Of a stretch of DNA of 64,000 nucleotides, positions 1 through 7,342 are shown piece by piece. The stretch spans positions 1-64,000 of the forward strand of contig CAYXBP010000009.1 of NCBI GenBank assembly GCA_964463355.1, in the 5' to 3' direction. Position 1 is the first letter of the stretch. Each line of letters opens with the position of its first letter. The notes under the pieces were generated by a model. It did no database searches and was not told where the DNA came from. It saw only the letters and a list, made by a program, of their open reading frames with translations. Made by a program: the position numbers and the translations under genes. Source of the stretch: Firm-04 sp964463355. GTDB lineage: Bacteria > Bacillota > Clostridia > Oscillospirales > Ruminococcaceae.

Positions 1-2
1 GC

Positions 3-443
3 GATACCGAAAACTATGAGATCGTTCAGGATATTGAGGTTGCGATTGCAGTTGCAAAGGCAACTCCCGAAGTGACTCCCATTATCCCTGAAGACGAATA
101 TTTTGTGGGTGATTCACTTCCCAAAATCGTCTTTGAGAGCGAAATCAGCGGTATCATTGAATGGCTGACAGAGCTTATTGATGGCCTGACTGAGGGCGAG
201 AACGAGTTGGAATGGCAGTTTACTCCCGATGATGAGGATAACTATGAAGTGGTAACAGGCACAGCAGTAGTAGAAGCACAGACAACAATCACAACGACTA
301 CAACAAGTACGACCACAAGCGATGCAAATCTTCCACAGACAGGTTACAGTGTGGTTTACGACTACATCATGCTTACAGCGGCAGCAATGGTACTCTTCGG
401 TATCTATGCAATGGCTAAGAGCAGAAGAAAAGATGAGGAATAA
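3..443 (+). CDS. C-terminal part of an LPXTG cell-wall-anchored surface protein (5' end outside window)
   Basis: The reading frame is already open at the window edge, so only about 146 C-terminal residues are seen. The visible part holds one and a half repeats of the type FTP-D-ENYE-V-TG-V, which resembles MBG/Ig-like tandem domains of surface adhesins. A Thr/Ser-rich spacer (TTITTTTTSTTTS) follows, then a sorting signal: LPQTG, a hydrophobic helix and a basic tail (KSRRKDEE). This is the layout recognised by sortase, which cleaves between Thr and Gly and links the protein to peptidoglycan. A sortase gene lies 94 bases downstream, so the two probably form a dedicated pair. The ligand or function of the missing N-terminal part cannot be told. 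Confidence 0.88.
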   Translation, partial: DTENYEIVQDIEVAIAVAKATPEVTPIIPEDEYFVGDSLPKIVFESEISGIIEWLTELIDGLTEGENELEWQFTPDDEDNYEVVTGTAVVEAQTTITTTTTSTTTSDANLPQTGYSVVYDYIMLTAAAMVLFGIYAMAKSRRKDEE

Positions 444-464
444 TCTATCATCATAACAATGCGA

Positions 465-488
465 GGAGCGTCTTCGGACGCTCCTTTT
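465..488 (+). terminator. Rho-independent terminator after the LPXTG gene
   Basis: GGAGCGTC, a TTCG loop, GACGCTCC and then TTTT form an 8-bp stem with a stable tetraloop. It lies 22 bases after the stop codon and just upstream of the sortase start. Confidence 0.88.
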
Positions 489-537
489 GTTGCAATATGC
501 TGCGAGATCTGGTATAATAAAAAGGAGGGACGGTGAT

Positions 538-1056
538 ATGATGAAATCGAAAAAGAAAAAGCTATTGTTCATCATGGGGCTGATTGTAACGCTATGTGGA
601 ATATTCGTGATTTGCGTATTCGGTTGGAAGCGTATCAGCCGTGAGGTTGAAAAACATAGACTACTGAAAGAATGTGTTGTGCTTGAAATTCGTGATCTTG
701 ATATCAAGGCTCCCGTGATGGAGGGAACGGAGCATGAGGTGCTGTCCAAAGCAGCAGGACACTTTCCTGGTACTGGTGACCTTGGCAATGGTAACTACTG
801 CATTGCAGGCCATAACAGCACTATTTATGCGGAGATTTTCAATGTGATGAAACATATCAAGATTGGTATGGAAATATATCTGATTGACAACGACGAGAAA
901 AGAACAAAGTATACCTACACAGTTACAAATAATTTTATCGTTGAGCCGAACGAAACATGGGTGCTGGAGGATTTCGGCGATGATCGCATTACCATTGTAA
1001 CCTGCACGGACGATGGTACGCAAAGGCAGATTGTGGTGGGAATACTGAAGAAGTAG
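538..1056 (+). CDS. Sortase (class A/D-like transpeptidase)
   Basis: Membrane-bound cysteine transpeptidase expected to anchor LPXTG proteins such as the one encoded just upstream. The 172-residue product has a basic N terminus (MMKSKKKK), one membrane helix at about residues 9-29 and a sortase fold beyond. Visible catalytic residues are His92 in AGHNS, Cys156 in IVTCTD and Arg163 in TQRQIV, the usual His-Cys-Arg set. The start was chosen because AAGGAGG sits 9 bases before ATG538; an upstream in-frame TTG at 487 would place extra residues over the terminator stem. A second ATG follows at 541. Subclass is uncertain from reading alone. Confidence 0.92.
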   Translation: MMKSKKKKLLFIMGLIVTLCGIFVICVFGWKRISREVEKHRLLKECVVLEIRDLDIKAPVMEGTEHEVLSKAAGHFPGTGDLGNGNYCIAGHNSTIYAEIFNVMKHIKIGMEIYLIDNDEKRTKYTYTVTNNFIVEPNETWVLEDFGDDRITIVTCTDDGTQRQIVVGILKK

Positions 1057-1085
1057 TGATAAATTAACGATAATGCAAAAAAAAT

Positions 1086-1117
1086 GGGCACACCGCCATT
1101 ACAATGCGCCCGTTTTT
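1086..1117 (+). terminator. Probable terminator after sortase
   Basis: GGGCACA pairs with TGCGCCC (7 bp, one A-C mismatch) around a 12-base loop, and GTTTTTAT follows. It lies 30 bases after the sortase stop. Confidence 0.7.
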
Positions 1118-1248
1118 ATAATGTAATAGCATATACATGAAATAACATCTAGTATAGTTTTACATTATTTCTTCTCTGTTGTACCGGATTCAGTCGATAC
1201 CACTCATTAAGGAAAATAAAGAAAATTAGATCCAAATAGCGAAAGGGC

Positions 1249-1276
1249 TTGTTTTTTTGCCAAAGTGTGGTACAAT
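1249..1276 (+). promoter_or_regulatory. Putative sigma-A promoter upstream of the decayed acyltransferase locus
   Basis: TTGTTT, 16 bases, then TACAAT. It stands about 100 bases before the first ATG of the SGNH-like remnant. Bases 1118-1248 contain nothing else recognisable. Confidence 0.45.
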
Positions 1277-1377
1277 ACGAGTATGCCTGAAGATCAAAAA
1301 GCATAATAACAGGGAAGAAAACTCGAAACAGATAACTAATGGCCGTGTTTCGTTTTGTAGAAAGGCAGTTTATAAAA

Positions 1378-2562
1378 ATGAAAAATATATTAAAAATGAT
1401 TCTTGTGGGTGTTTATACTGTTGCTATATTGTCAATAATAGTTATTCCGTATTCGTTTTCAGTCGCTCATGTCGAAAATCCTTTAAAAAATACAGATTAT
1501 ACTGCTGCACCCAATACGTATTGGTCAAAAATGAGGGAAGGCATTTCTTACGGAAAAAAGACGCAAAGGGTTACAATAATCTGCAAGTTGTAGAAGCACC
1601 TGATATTATTTTACTAGGCTCGTCTCACATGGAAGCCTTTGATGTTATGCAAGACGAGAACACCGGTTATTTGCTCGGCCAGAATTTAAAAGACAGATAT
1701 TCCGTTTATAATATGGGCGTTTCTGGTCATAACATATATAAAGTGTGCAAATATCTGCCTCGAAATATTGAATTATTCCCCGATGCAAAAGCTATTATAA
1801 TAGAAGTCGACAGCGTTGAACTCGAGAAAGAAAAGGTTGAGCAGGTTTTTAATAATACAGTCTATAGGTGTGGCGGAAATTATCGGTATTAAGCTCCCTC
1901 GGAATTCTAATCTCCCTTATTTGGCACATAATGTTACAGAATTATGGAAAAGATGGCATATCACTCTTTCTGCATGGCTGCAGAAATATGTGTATATTTC
2001 GCTTGGCGGAAACAGGAAAGGCAAATGTAGAACTTATATCGATCTTATATTAACAATGCTCATAGGTGGTATATGGCATGGAGCAAACTGGACTTATATG
2101 ATATGGGGGTTGCTTCACGGTGTTGCTTTAGCGATACATAAGTTGTGGATGGAGATGAGAAATTCACAGAATAAAACATATTCTGCACTTTCAAATTTCC
2201 TTTCTATTGCGGGTACATTTTGTTACACAAGCTTTTGCTGGATATTTTTCAGGGCTGAGAATATTGATCATGCCATACTTATTATTCGTAGAATCTGCTG
2301 CTTTGAAAACGGTGTTGAACAAATTTATTTTTGGTTGCCTGTTGCCTTAACCGTTTATTTTGTGAGCGTTGGCTTTGCATGGGTAAGATCAAAGAAAAGC
2401 GGATTGCGTCCGCAAAAGAAAAATCTAAGCATTATAGACGGCTATTATCCAGTACACGATTTATCTAAATTTAAAAATCTTGTCTGGTTCTTTGTTCTTT
2501 GCGGATTGATTATCTGCTTTGCGTATACCGGCGGTAGTCCTTTTATCTACGGAAATTATTAA
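1378..2562 (+). pseudogene. Decayed SGNH-type acyltransferase partner fused to the C-terminal half of an MBOAT O-acyltransferase
   Basis: The 5' part encodes a membrane helix and a DltD/AlgX-like SGNH segment with the motif ILLGSSHMEA. Its frame breaks in the A6 run at 1554-1559; one added A would join MREGISYG to KKDAKGYNNLQVVEAP. After about 1855 the sequence switches frame and becomes the C-terminal half of an MBOAT (AlgI-type) protein, recognised by SIGVAEIIGIKLP, LWKRWHITLSAWLQ and YISLGGNRKGK. It keeps the conserved WHG in GGIWHGANWTYMIWG and runs to a stop at 2562. The N-terminal half of the MBOAT and the C-terminal half of the SGNH protein are missing. Such pairs O-acylate exported polysaccharides. 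The remnant is probably non-functional, although an ATG at 1816 leaves a 248-codon open frame. Confidence 0.8.
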
Positions 2563-2704
2563 CCCTAATATTGAAGACCGAAACAGACCGTCCGCTAAAA
2601 GACAGGGTATTATCATATTGAGGAAGAATAAAAACCTACGATGAACAATTGAAGGCGAAAACTCAAGAATTGAAAGACCACCTTGAACTTGCTGATATCT
2701 TGCC
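2563..2704. other. Degenerate intergenic stretch between two pseudogenes
   Basis: No gene is supported here. One short frame reads TYDEQLKAKTQELKDHLELA, a coiled-coil-like piece with no start or ribosome site, probably debris of another lost gene. Confidence 0.4.
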
Positions 2705-2893
2705 CTGTCTGAACTGGTCAAGATGGTACAATCAGACAGTTTTGATTTTTGCACTGCTGAACACGGTGGCGGACTTCGGAAGTATTACCATATCGCTGAC
2801 GAAGGATTGAAACGTATTGAGGATTTCAAGGATGAATGGAAAGAAATTATGTCTATATATTGTTTCGTAACCAAGGTGGGTGATGATGAATAA
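2705..2893 (+). pseudogene. Remnant of a PadR-family transcriptional regulator
   Basis: The frame closed at 2693-2695 and ending at the TAA of 2891-2893 encodes SELVKMVQ, then GGGLRKYYHIADEGLKRI, then EDFKDEWKEI. The second and third pieces match the wing and C-terminal helix of PadR winged-helix repressors of the type paired with HAAS/DUF1700 proteins. The central DNA-recognition part is missing, so about half of a normal 105-115-residue protein remains. The stop overlaps the start of the HAAS fragment, which preserves the usual PadR-HAAS gene order. Confidence 0.65.
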
Positions 2894-3020
2894 ACAAGCG
2901 TTTCTTACCCAGCTGCGTAAAGGATTGTCTGGCTTACCGCAGGAGGATATAGAAGAACGCCTGGCGTTTTATAGCGAGATGATCGACGACCGCATAGAAG
3001 AAGGCTTGTCAGAGCGTTAG
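2886..3020 (+). pseudogene. N-terminal fragment of a HAAS/DUF1700 signalling membrane protein
   Basis: A 44-codon frame encodes the HAAS N-terminal helix bundle (FLTQLRKGLSGLPQEDIEER, then FYSEMIDDRIEEGLSE) and stops where intact proteins continue into the rest of the domain and several membrane helices. ATG2886 overlaps the PadR stop, as in the normal two-gene operon. The sequence is very close to the family consensus, so truncation looks recent. Confidence 0.8.
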
Positions 3021-3052
3021 ACAGCAATTTGCAAAAGAAAAGCCGCCTTATG

Positions 3053-3385
3053 TCAAAGGCGACTTTGTGGGTATTGCCTGTGAATATCGGCATAATAGGC
3101 AGCAAGGGGATCGTTAGGGTCAGTCAGTGGGATGGCTTGGGGGACTGCGGGCTTTTGTTCCACCAAAATGGTGTGTGCCCCGATCAGTCGCACGCAGTGA
3201 AATGGAATCTCCGTATCTTTGCGCCGCCCGAGCAGACCAAAGCACCGCAGTTCGCCATAACAGATCAGCGAAAGCAATTCTCCTGTTTGCGAATCAATGG
3301 CGGCATCGTCGGCAAAGCCCAGCCGCTGCCCAGTCAACACATCAATCATCTCTAACTGCAAAAGTTCCGAGATCCTGCAACGCAC
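3053..3385 (-). CDS. YlmC/YmxH-family PRC-barrel protein
   Basis: A 110-residue protein with a PRC-barrel fold of the YlmC/YmxH sporulation-associated family: it begins RCRISELLQLEMIDVLTGQRLGFADDAAID, followed by a short strand-rich part (LLSLICYGELRCFG). Family members in Bacillus and clostridia are small cytoplasmic proteins, some in sporulation regulons; the biochemical role is not established. The start is GTG at 3385, preceded by GGGGGTGAT. It lies 43 bases after a 49-codon membrane gene and probably shares its promoter. The C-terminal tail after about residue 80 is longer than the family minimum. Confidence 0.82.
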   Translation of the reverse strand: MRCRISELLQLEMIDVLTGQRLGFADDAAIDSQTGELLSLICYGELRCFGLLGRRKDTEIPFHCVRLIGAHTILVEQKPAVPQAIPLTDPNDPLAAYYADIHRQYPQSRL

Positions 3386-3428
3386 AGCATCACCCCCATA
3401 CCATCTATATATGTTTGGGGTGGGGGAT

Positions 3429-3578
3429 TTATTTCTTTTTTTTGGAGAGAATGCCCATTACAACAGCTGCAATGATTAGGACAAGTGCAATAATGCCGAT
3501 GCCGATAAAAAGTCCAATGGGCGTGTCATCACCCAACGGCAGTGCCGCAAGAACTGCAATCAGAAACTGCGTTTTCAT
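3429..3578 (-). CDS. 49-residue membrane protein, function unknown
   Basis: The frame encodes a short hydrophobic N terminus (MKTQFLIAVLAALPLGDD) and a long hydrophobic helix (residues 21-43) ending in SKKKK. AAGGAG lies 6 bases before ATG3578, and a well-formed promoter (TTGACA-17-TAAACT) is 40-68 bases upstream, so it is very likely expressed. The arrangement LPLGDD, helix, lysine tail resembles a free-standing sorting signal, but the Thr-Gly of LPXTG is absent, so sortase processing is doubtful. A signal-peptide-plus-anchor or tail-anchored small membrane protein is the safer reading. It precedes the YlmC/YmxH gene. Confidence 0.68.
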   Translation of the reverse strand: MKTQFLIAVLAALPLGDDTPIGLFIGIGIIALVLIIAAVVMGILSKKKK

Positions 3579-3617
3579 GTGAAACTCCTTTCTATGCCAA
3601 GATTTTACTACGAGGAA

Positions 3618-3646
3618 AGTTTAGCATTTTTTACCGATTTTGTCAA
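3618..3646 (-). promoter_or_regulatory. Sigma-A promoter for the small membrane protein and YlmC/YmxH genes
   Basis: Reading the minus strand: TTGACA, 17 bases, TAAACT with TGC just upstream (extended -10). Confidence 0.8.
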
Positions 3647-3762
3647 TACTCTGTGGCAGATATTGCACTGTGGATCAGCAAATATGAGGCAAAATGCACA
3701 AAGAACAAATAGATTTTCTTTGTAATTTCTACAACGATTCAGCTGAAAATCATTGAAACCTC

Positions 3763-3791
3763 TTGCAATCAAAGATGAAATATGGTATAAT
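3763..3791 (+). promoter_or_regulatory. Sigma-A promoter of the rpsB-tsf operon
   Basis: TTGCAA, 17 bases, TATAAT, with TGG before the -10 (extended -10). The predicted start near 3797 gives a leader of about 125 bases before rpsB. Confidence 0.88.
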
Positions 3792-3808
3792 AGTACCGCA
3801 CTTCGCAC

Positions 3809-3880
3809 GGAAACACATAGTCGCGTGGCTCCGCAGCATGGAATATGATGCAGCGGTTGCGGCTTCTCCTTGTGTGTTCC
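3809..3880 (+). ncRNA. Structured rpsB leader, candidate ribosomal protein S2 autoregulatory element
   Basis: GGAAACACA (3809-3817) pairs with TGTGTGTTCC (3871-3880) as an outer stem with one bulge. Inside, CCGC-A-GCAT (3831-3839) pairs with ATGC-A-GCGG (3848-3856) around an 8-base loop with a symmetric A-A mismatch. The position between promoter and rpsB fits the r-protein leaders that bind S2 to repress their own operon; identity with a described S2 leader family is inference. Confidence 0.5.
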
Positions 3881-3924
3881 GGAGGTCACAAACCAAATCT
3901 ATATTTTTCAGGAGGATTTTTATC

Positions 3925-4671
3925 ATGGGCGTAGTATCTATGAAGCAGCTGCTGGAGGCAGGTGTCCACTTTGGTCACCAGACTCGCCGCTGGAACCCCA
4001 AAATGGCTCCCTACATTTTCACGGAGCGTAATGGCATCTACATTATCGACCTGCAAAAAACTGTGAAGAAGCTGGAGGAAGCTTATGCTTTCATCCGTGA
4101 TATCTCCGCAGAGGGCAAATCTGTGCTGTTTGTCGGCACAAAGAAGCAGGCGGCTGATTCTATCCGCGAGGAGGCAGTTCGTTCTGGGTCTTATTATGTC
4201 AATGCTCGTTGGTTGGGCGGTATGATGACCAACTACAAGACCATTCAGCAGAGAATTAAGCGTCTGGAACAGCTCCACGCAATGGAGTCAGATGGCACAT
4301 TCAATCTGCTGCCCAAGAAGGAAGTTTCCAAGCTGACTCTGGAGATTGAGAAGTTGGAGAAGTTCCTTGGCGGTATCAAGGATATGGGCAAGCTGCCTGG
4401 CGCACTGTTTATCGTGGATCCCCGCAAGGAGAAGATCGCTGTTTCTGAAGCGAAGAAATTGTGCATCCCGATCGTTGCAATTGTGGATACCAACTGTGAT
4501 CCCGATGATGTGGACTATGTGATTCCTGGCAACGATGACGCCATTCGTGCTGTAAAGCTGATCGCAGGCACCATCGCAAATGCAGTCATTGAGGGTCGTC
4601 AGGGCGCTGATGGCGCAGAAGCCGAGGCTGTTGCAGAAACCGCAGAGGCAACCGAGGAAACCGCTGAGTAA
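3925..4671 (+). CDS. rpsB: 30S ribosomal protein S2
   Basis: Small-subunit protein needed for binding S1-like factors and mRNA near the platform. The 248-residue product has the hallmark start VSMKQLLEAGVHFGHQTRRWNPKM, the central NARWLGGMMTNYKTI and PGALFIVDPRKE, and ends in an acidic Ala/Glu-rich tail after residue 225. Start ATG3925 follows AGGAGG with a 9-base spacer; the open frame extends upstream to 3763, but that part overlaps the promoter and leader. It is first in the rpsB-tsf unit, 102 bases before tsf. Confidence 0.98.
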   Translation: MGVVSMKQLLEAGVHFGHQTRRWNPKMAPYIFTERNGIYIIDLQKTVKKLEEAYAFIRDISAEGKSVLFVGTKKQAADSIREEAVRSGSYYVNARWLGGMMTNYKTIQQRIKRLEQLHAMESDGTFNLLPKKEVSKLTLEIEKLEKFLGGIKDMGKLPGALFIVDPRKEKIAVSEAKKLCIPIVAIVDTNCDPDDVDYVIPGNDDAIRAVKLIAGTIANAVIEGRQGADGAEAEAVAETAEATEETAE

Positions 4672-4773
4672 TCATGAGCGAATCATGCGCCTTTCGTATT
4701 ACACGCAGGGCGCGATGTATCATAAATAGAACGCTGCGATGCTTCGGCATTATGTGGCGAGAGGGAGTATGTT

Positions 4774-5697
4774 ATGGCTAATTTTACTGCAAAAGATGTC
4801 AATGATCTTCGTAAGTCCACCGGTGTTGGCTTGATGGATTGCAAGAAAGCTCTGACTGAGTCGGATGGCGATGTCGAGAAGGCGATTGTCCTGCTTCGTG
4901 AAAGAGGTCTGGCGAATCAGGCAAAGAAAGCTGATCGTGTTGCAGCTGAGGGCGCAGTCATTGCAATTGTAAATGATGATCACACCGCAGGTGCCATCGT
5001 TGAGGTTAACTCTGAGACTGACTTTGTCGCACAGAATGAAGAGTTTGTTGCTTTCGTTGAAGGCGTTGCAAAGACCGTTCTGATTGAGAACCCTGCTGAT
5101 ATGGATACACTGATGGCTGCCAAGTTCAACGGTGGCGCAATGACAGTCAAGGAAGCACTGGATGAGATTTTCCTGAAGTTCCGCGAAAACCTGAAGGTTC
5201 GCCGCTTTGCTCGCGTGGAAGGCATCGTGAAGGAGTATGTGCACTTCAATAAGAAGGAAGGCGTCTTGGTTGCTGCTTCCTGCGAGGCTGGTGCTACCCC
5301 CGCTGTGCTGGATTGCTTGAATGATGTTGCTTTGCAGGCTGACGCTATGAAAGCCACCTATCTGACCAAGGAAGAGGTTCCTGCTGATATCATCGAGAGC
5401 GAGAAGGCAATTGTAATGACCCAGATGGCTGCCGATCCCAAGATGGCAAACAAGCCCGAGGCAGTTCTGGCAAAGATTGCTGAAGGAAAGCTGGGCGTTT
5501 ACTACAAGGATAACTGCCTGCTCTGTCAGGAATTTGTCAAAGGCGAGGGCGAAACCATTGAGCAGTATGTCGCAACCTGCGGCAAGGCTGTGGGTCAGCC
5601 TATCACAATCAACAGCTTTGTCCGCTTTATCTGCGGCGAGGGCATTGAGAAGCGCGTTGACAACTTCGCTGAAGAGATTGCTAACATGGTAAAGTGA
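4774..5697 (+). CDS. tsf: Translation elongation factor Ts
   Basis: Guanine nucleotide exchange factor that recycles EF-Tu-GDP. The 307-residue protein shows the N-terminal UBA-like domain (FTAKDVNDLRKSTGVGLMDCKKAL), the exchange motif region NSETDFVAQNEEF and two core subdomains, the usual full length for the family. GAGGGAG precedes ATG4774. A hairpin with a TTCG loop (about 4737-4754) stands in the rpsB-tsf gap. Codon use is strongly biased, as expected for an abundant translation factor. Confidence 0.98.
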   Translation: MANFTAKDVNDLRKSTGVGLMDCKKALTESDGDVEKAIVLLRERGLANQAKKADRVAAEGAVIAIVNDDHTAGAIVEVNSETDFVAQNEEFVAFVEGVAKTVLIENPADMDTLMAAKFNGGAMTVKEALDEIFLKFRENLKVRRFARVEGIVKEYVHFNKKEGVLVAASCEAGATPAVLDCLNDVALQADAMKATYLTKEEVPADIIESEKAIVMTQMAADPKMANKPEAVLAKIAEGKLGVYYKDNCLLCQEFVKGEGETIEQYVATCGKAVGQPITINSFVRFICGEGIEKRVDNFAEEIANMVK

Positions 5698-5726
5698 GCT
5701 TTGGCTCGCCTGATTTATAACGCAAG

Positions 5727-5757
5727 AGCAGCATCACGGTGGTGGTGCTGCTTTTTT
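5727..5757 (+). terminator. Rho-independent terminator after tsf
   Basis: AGCAGCATCAC pairs with GTGGTGCTGCT (one T-G wobble), followed by TTTTT. It separates rpsB-tsf from pyrH. Confidence 0.92.
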
Positions 5758-5865
5758 GTGGATGAGTAATCGTGTAGCCACGGCTGATTGGCGTGGTTTT
5801 TGGCATCCTGTCGTCGCGAATCCGTGAAAAAAATGATAAAAAATGGTTTTTCTGCCGTTTTCCCC

Positions 5866-5894
5866 TTTACAGAAATGAAAAAATCGTGTATAAT
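5866..5894 (+). promoter_or_regulatory. Sigma-A promoter upstream of pyrH
   Basis: TTTACA, 17 bases, TATAAT; ATG of pyrH is 34 bases after the -10. It probably drives the pyrH-to-polC cluster. Confidence 0.88.
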
Positions 5895-5927
5895 ATACCT
5901 ATATAAGTTTTTGGAGGTGTTTTCCCC

Positions 5928-6647
5928 ATGGAACCGAAATATAAGCGCATCCTGCTGAAACTCAGCGGCGAGGCTCTTGCCGGTGATAAGAAAACCGGTT
6001 TGGATTACGATACCATCACCCCCATCTGCCAGAGCATTAAAAAGTGTGCGGATGCAGGCGTTGAAGTCGGCATTGTGGTTGGCGGCGGCAATTTCTGGAG
6101 AGGTCGCTCCTCTGGCGCAATGGATCGCACGCGCGCTGACCATATGGGTATGTTGGCAACTGCCATGAACGCACTTGCACTTGCCGATGTGTTGGAGTCA
6201 CTGGGCTGTCAGGTGCGCGTCCAGACCGCCATCAGCATGACGCAAATCGCTGAACCGTATATTCGCAATCGCGCCATGCGGCATTTTGAAAAAGGGCGTA
6301 TTGTGATCTTTGGCTGCGGTACAGGTAATCCGTTCTTTTCCACCGATACTGCCGCTGCACTGCGCGCAGCTGAGATTGAAGCGGATATTTTGCTGAAAGC
6401 TACTATGGTCGATGGCGTATATGATAAGGATCCCCACCGCTTCCCTGATGCTGTCAAGTACGATGTTCTCTCGTTTAGCCGTGTGCTGAGCGGTCAGCTG
6501 GCTGTCATGGATAGCACTGCCGCCACCCTCTGCCGTGATAATAATATGCCCATGATCGTTTTCGATCTTGCCAGACCCGATAATATCTTGGATGCTGCCA
6601 TGGGTAAAACCATTGGTACGCTGGTTTGCAGTGATGCAGAAGCATGA
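5928..6647 (+). CDS. pyrH: UMP kinase
   Basis: Bacterial-type uridylate kinase of the amino-acid kinase fold that phosphorylates UMP to UDP, typically hexameric and allosterically controlled by UTP/GTP. The 239-residue protein has KRILLKLSGEAL at the N terminus, the GGGNFWRG phosphate-binding loop, the DHMGMLATAMNALAL segment and GCGTGNPFFSTDTAA. GGAGGTGTTT precedes ATG5928. It is 44 bases before frr, the near-universal pairing. Confidence 0.98.
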   Translation: MEPKYKRILLKLSGEALAGDKKTGLDYDTITPICQSIKKCADAGVEVGIVVGGGNFWRGRSSGAMDRTRADHMGMLATAMNALALADVLESLGCQVRVQTAISMTQIAEPYIRNRAMRHFEKGRIVIFGCGTGNPFFSTDTAAALRAAEIEADILLKATMVDGVYDKDPHRFPDAVKYDVLSFSRVLSGQLAVMDSTAATLCRDNNMPMIVFDLARPDNILDAAMGKTIGTLVCSDAEA

Positions 6648-6691
6648 TTCCCGCCCAATATCCATATAATAATTGAACAGGAGTTATCACA

Positions 6692-7258
6692 ATGAGTGAA
6701 TTGATTAAAGAAAAGCTCGACCAGAGCGAACAGCGTATGCGTAAGGTCATTGAACGCCTGACCGCTGAGTTCTCTACCATCCGCGCAGGGCGTGCAAATC
6801 CTGCTGTGCTGGATAAAATTGCCGTAGATTATTACGGTTCTCCTACGCCTATTCCGCAGGTGGCAACCGTCGCTGTGCCCGAAGCTCGTATGCTCACCAT
6901 TACCCCTTGGGAAAGCTCCATGATCCGTGAGATTACCAAGGCGATTTTGGCATCGGATCTTGGCATTACTCCCACAGACGATGGCAAGTCCATTCGTCTG
7001 GTTTTTCCGCAGCTGACCGAAGAACGCCGTAAGGAATTGTGCAAGACCATTAAAAAGTATGGCGATGAAGCGAAAGTCGGCGTGCGTAACGAACGCAGAG
7101 ATGTGCTGGAAAAATTCAAGACCATGAAGAAGAACGGCGAAATCACTGAGGACGACCAGAAGAACGCCGAGAAAAAGGCGCAGACGCTGACAGATCGCTT
7201 TACCGAGGAGATTGATAAGGCAGTGTCCGCCAAGGAAAAGGAAATCATGAGCCTGTAG
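6692..7258 (+). CDS. frr: Ribosome recycling factor
   Basis: With EF-G it splits post-termination ribosomes. The 188-residue protein shows the family signature IRAGRANPAVLDKIAVDYYG, then PEARMLTITPWE, and RVFPQLTEERRKEL-like sequence (RLVFPQLTEERRKELCK), ending in the long helix of the three-helix bundle. Length is normal (about 185). AGGAGT lies 7 bases before ATG6692. Confidence 0.98.
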   Translation: MSELIKEKLDQSEQRMRKVIERLTAEFSTIRAGRANPAVLDKIAVDYYGSPTPIPQVATVAVPEARMLTITPWESSMIREITKAILASDLGITPTDDGKSIRLVFPQLTEERRKELCKTIKKYGDEAKVGVRNERRDVLEKFKTMKKNGEITEDDQKNAEKKAQTLTDRFTEEIDKAVSAKEKEIMSL

Positions 7259-7272
7259 GATGCTCAGTAACA

Positions 7273-7316
7273 CAAAAGGTCGGGGCTGCATTATGCTTGC
7301 CCCTGCCTTTTGTTTG
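7273..7316 (+). terminator. Internal terminator or attenuator between frr and uppS
   Basis: CAAAAGG-GGGGC pairs with GCCCC-CCTTTTG around a loop of about 12 bases with a small internal loop, followed by TTTGTTT. The tail is imperfect, so partial read-through into uppS is likely. Confidence 0.6.
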
Positions 7317-7342
7317 TTTATTCCCTGAAAGGAGAATGGCAA

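Noticed and set aside
3429..3578. 49-residue protein as a true LPXTG sortase substrate
   Set aside because: It reads LPLGDD without the Thr-Gly scissile pair, and there is essentially no mature domain to display.
3763..3924. Upstream extension of the rpsB frame
   Set aside because: It covers the promoter and structured leader; S2 proteins begin at the ATG3925 equivalent, which has an ideal SD.
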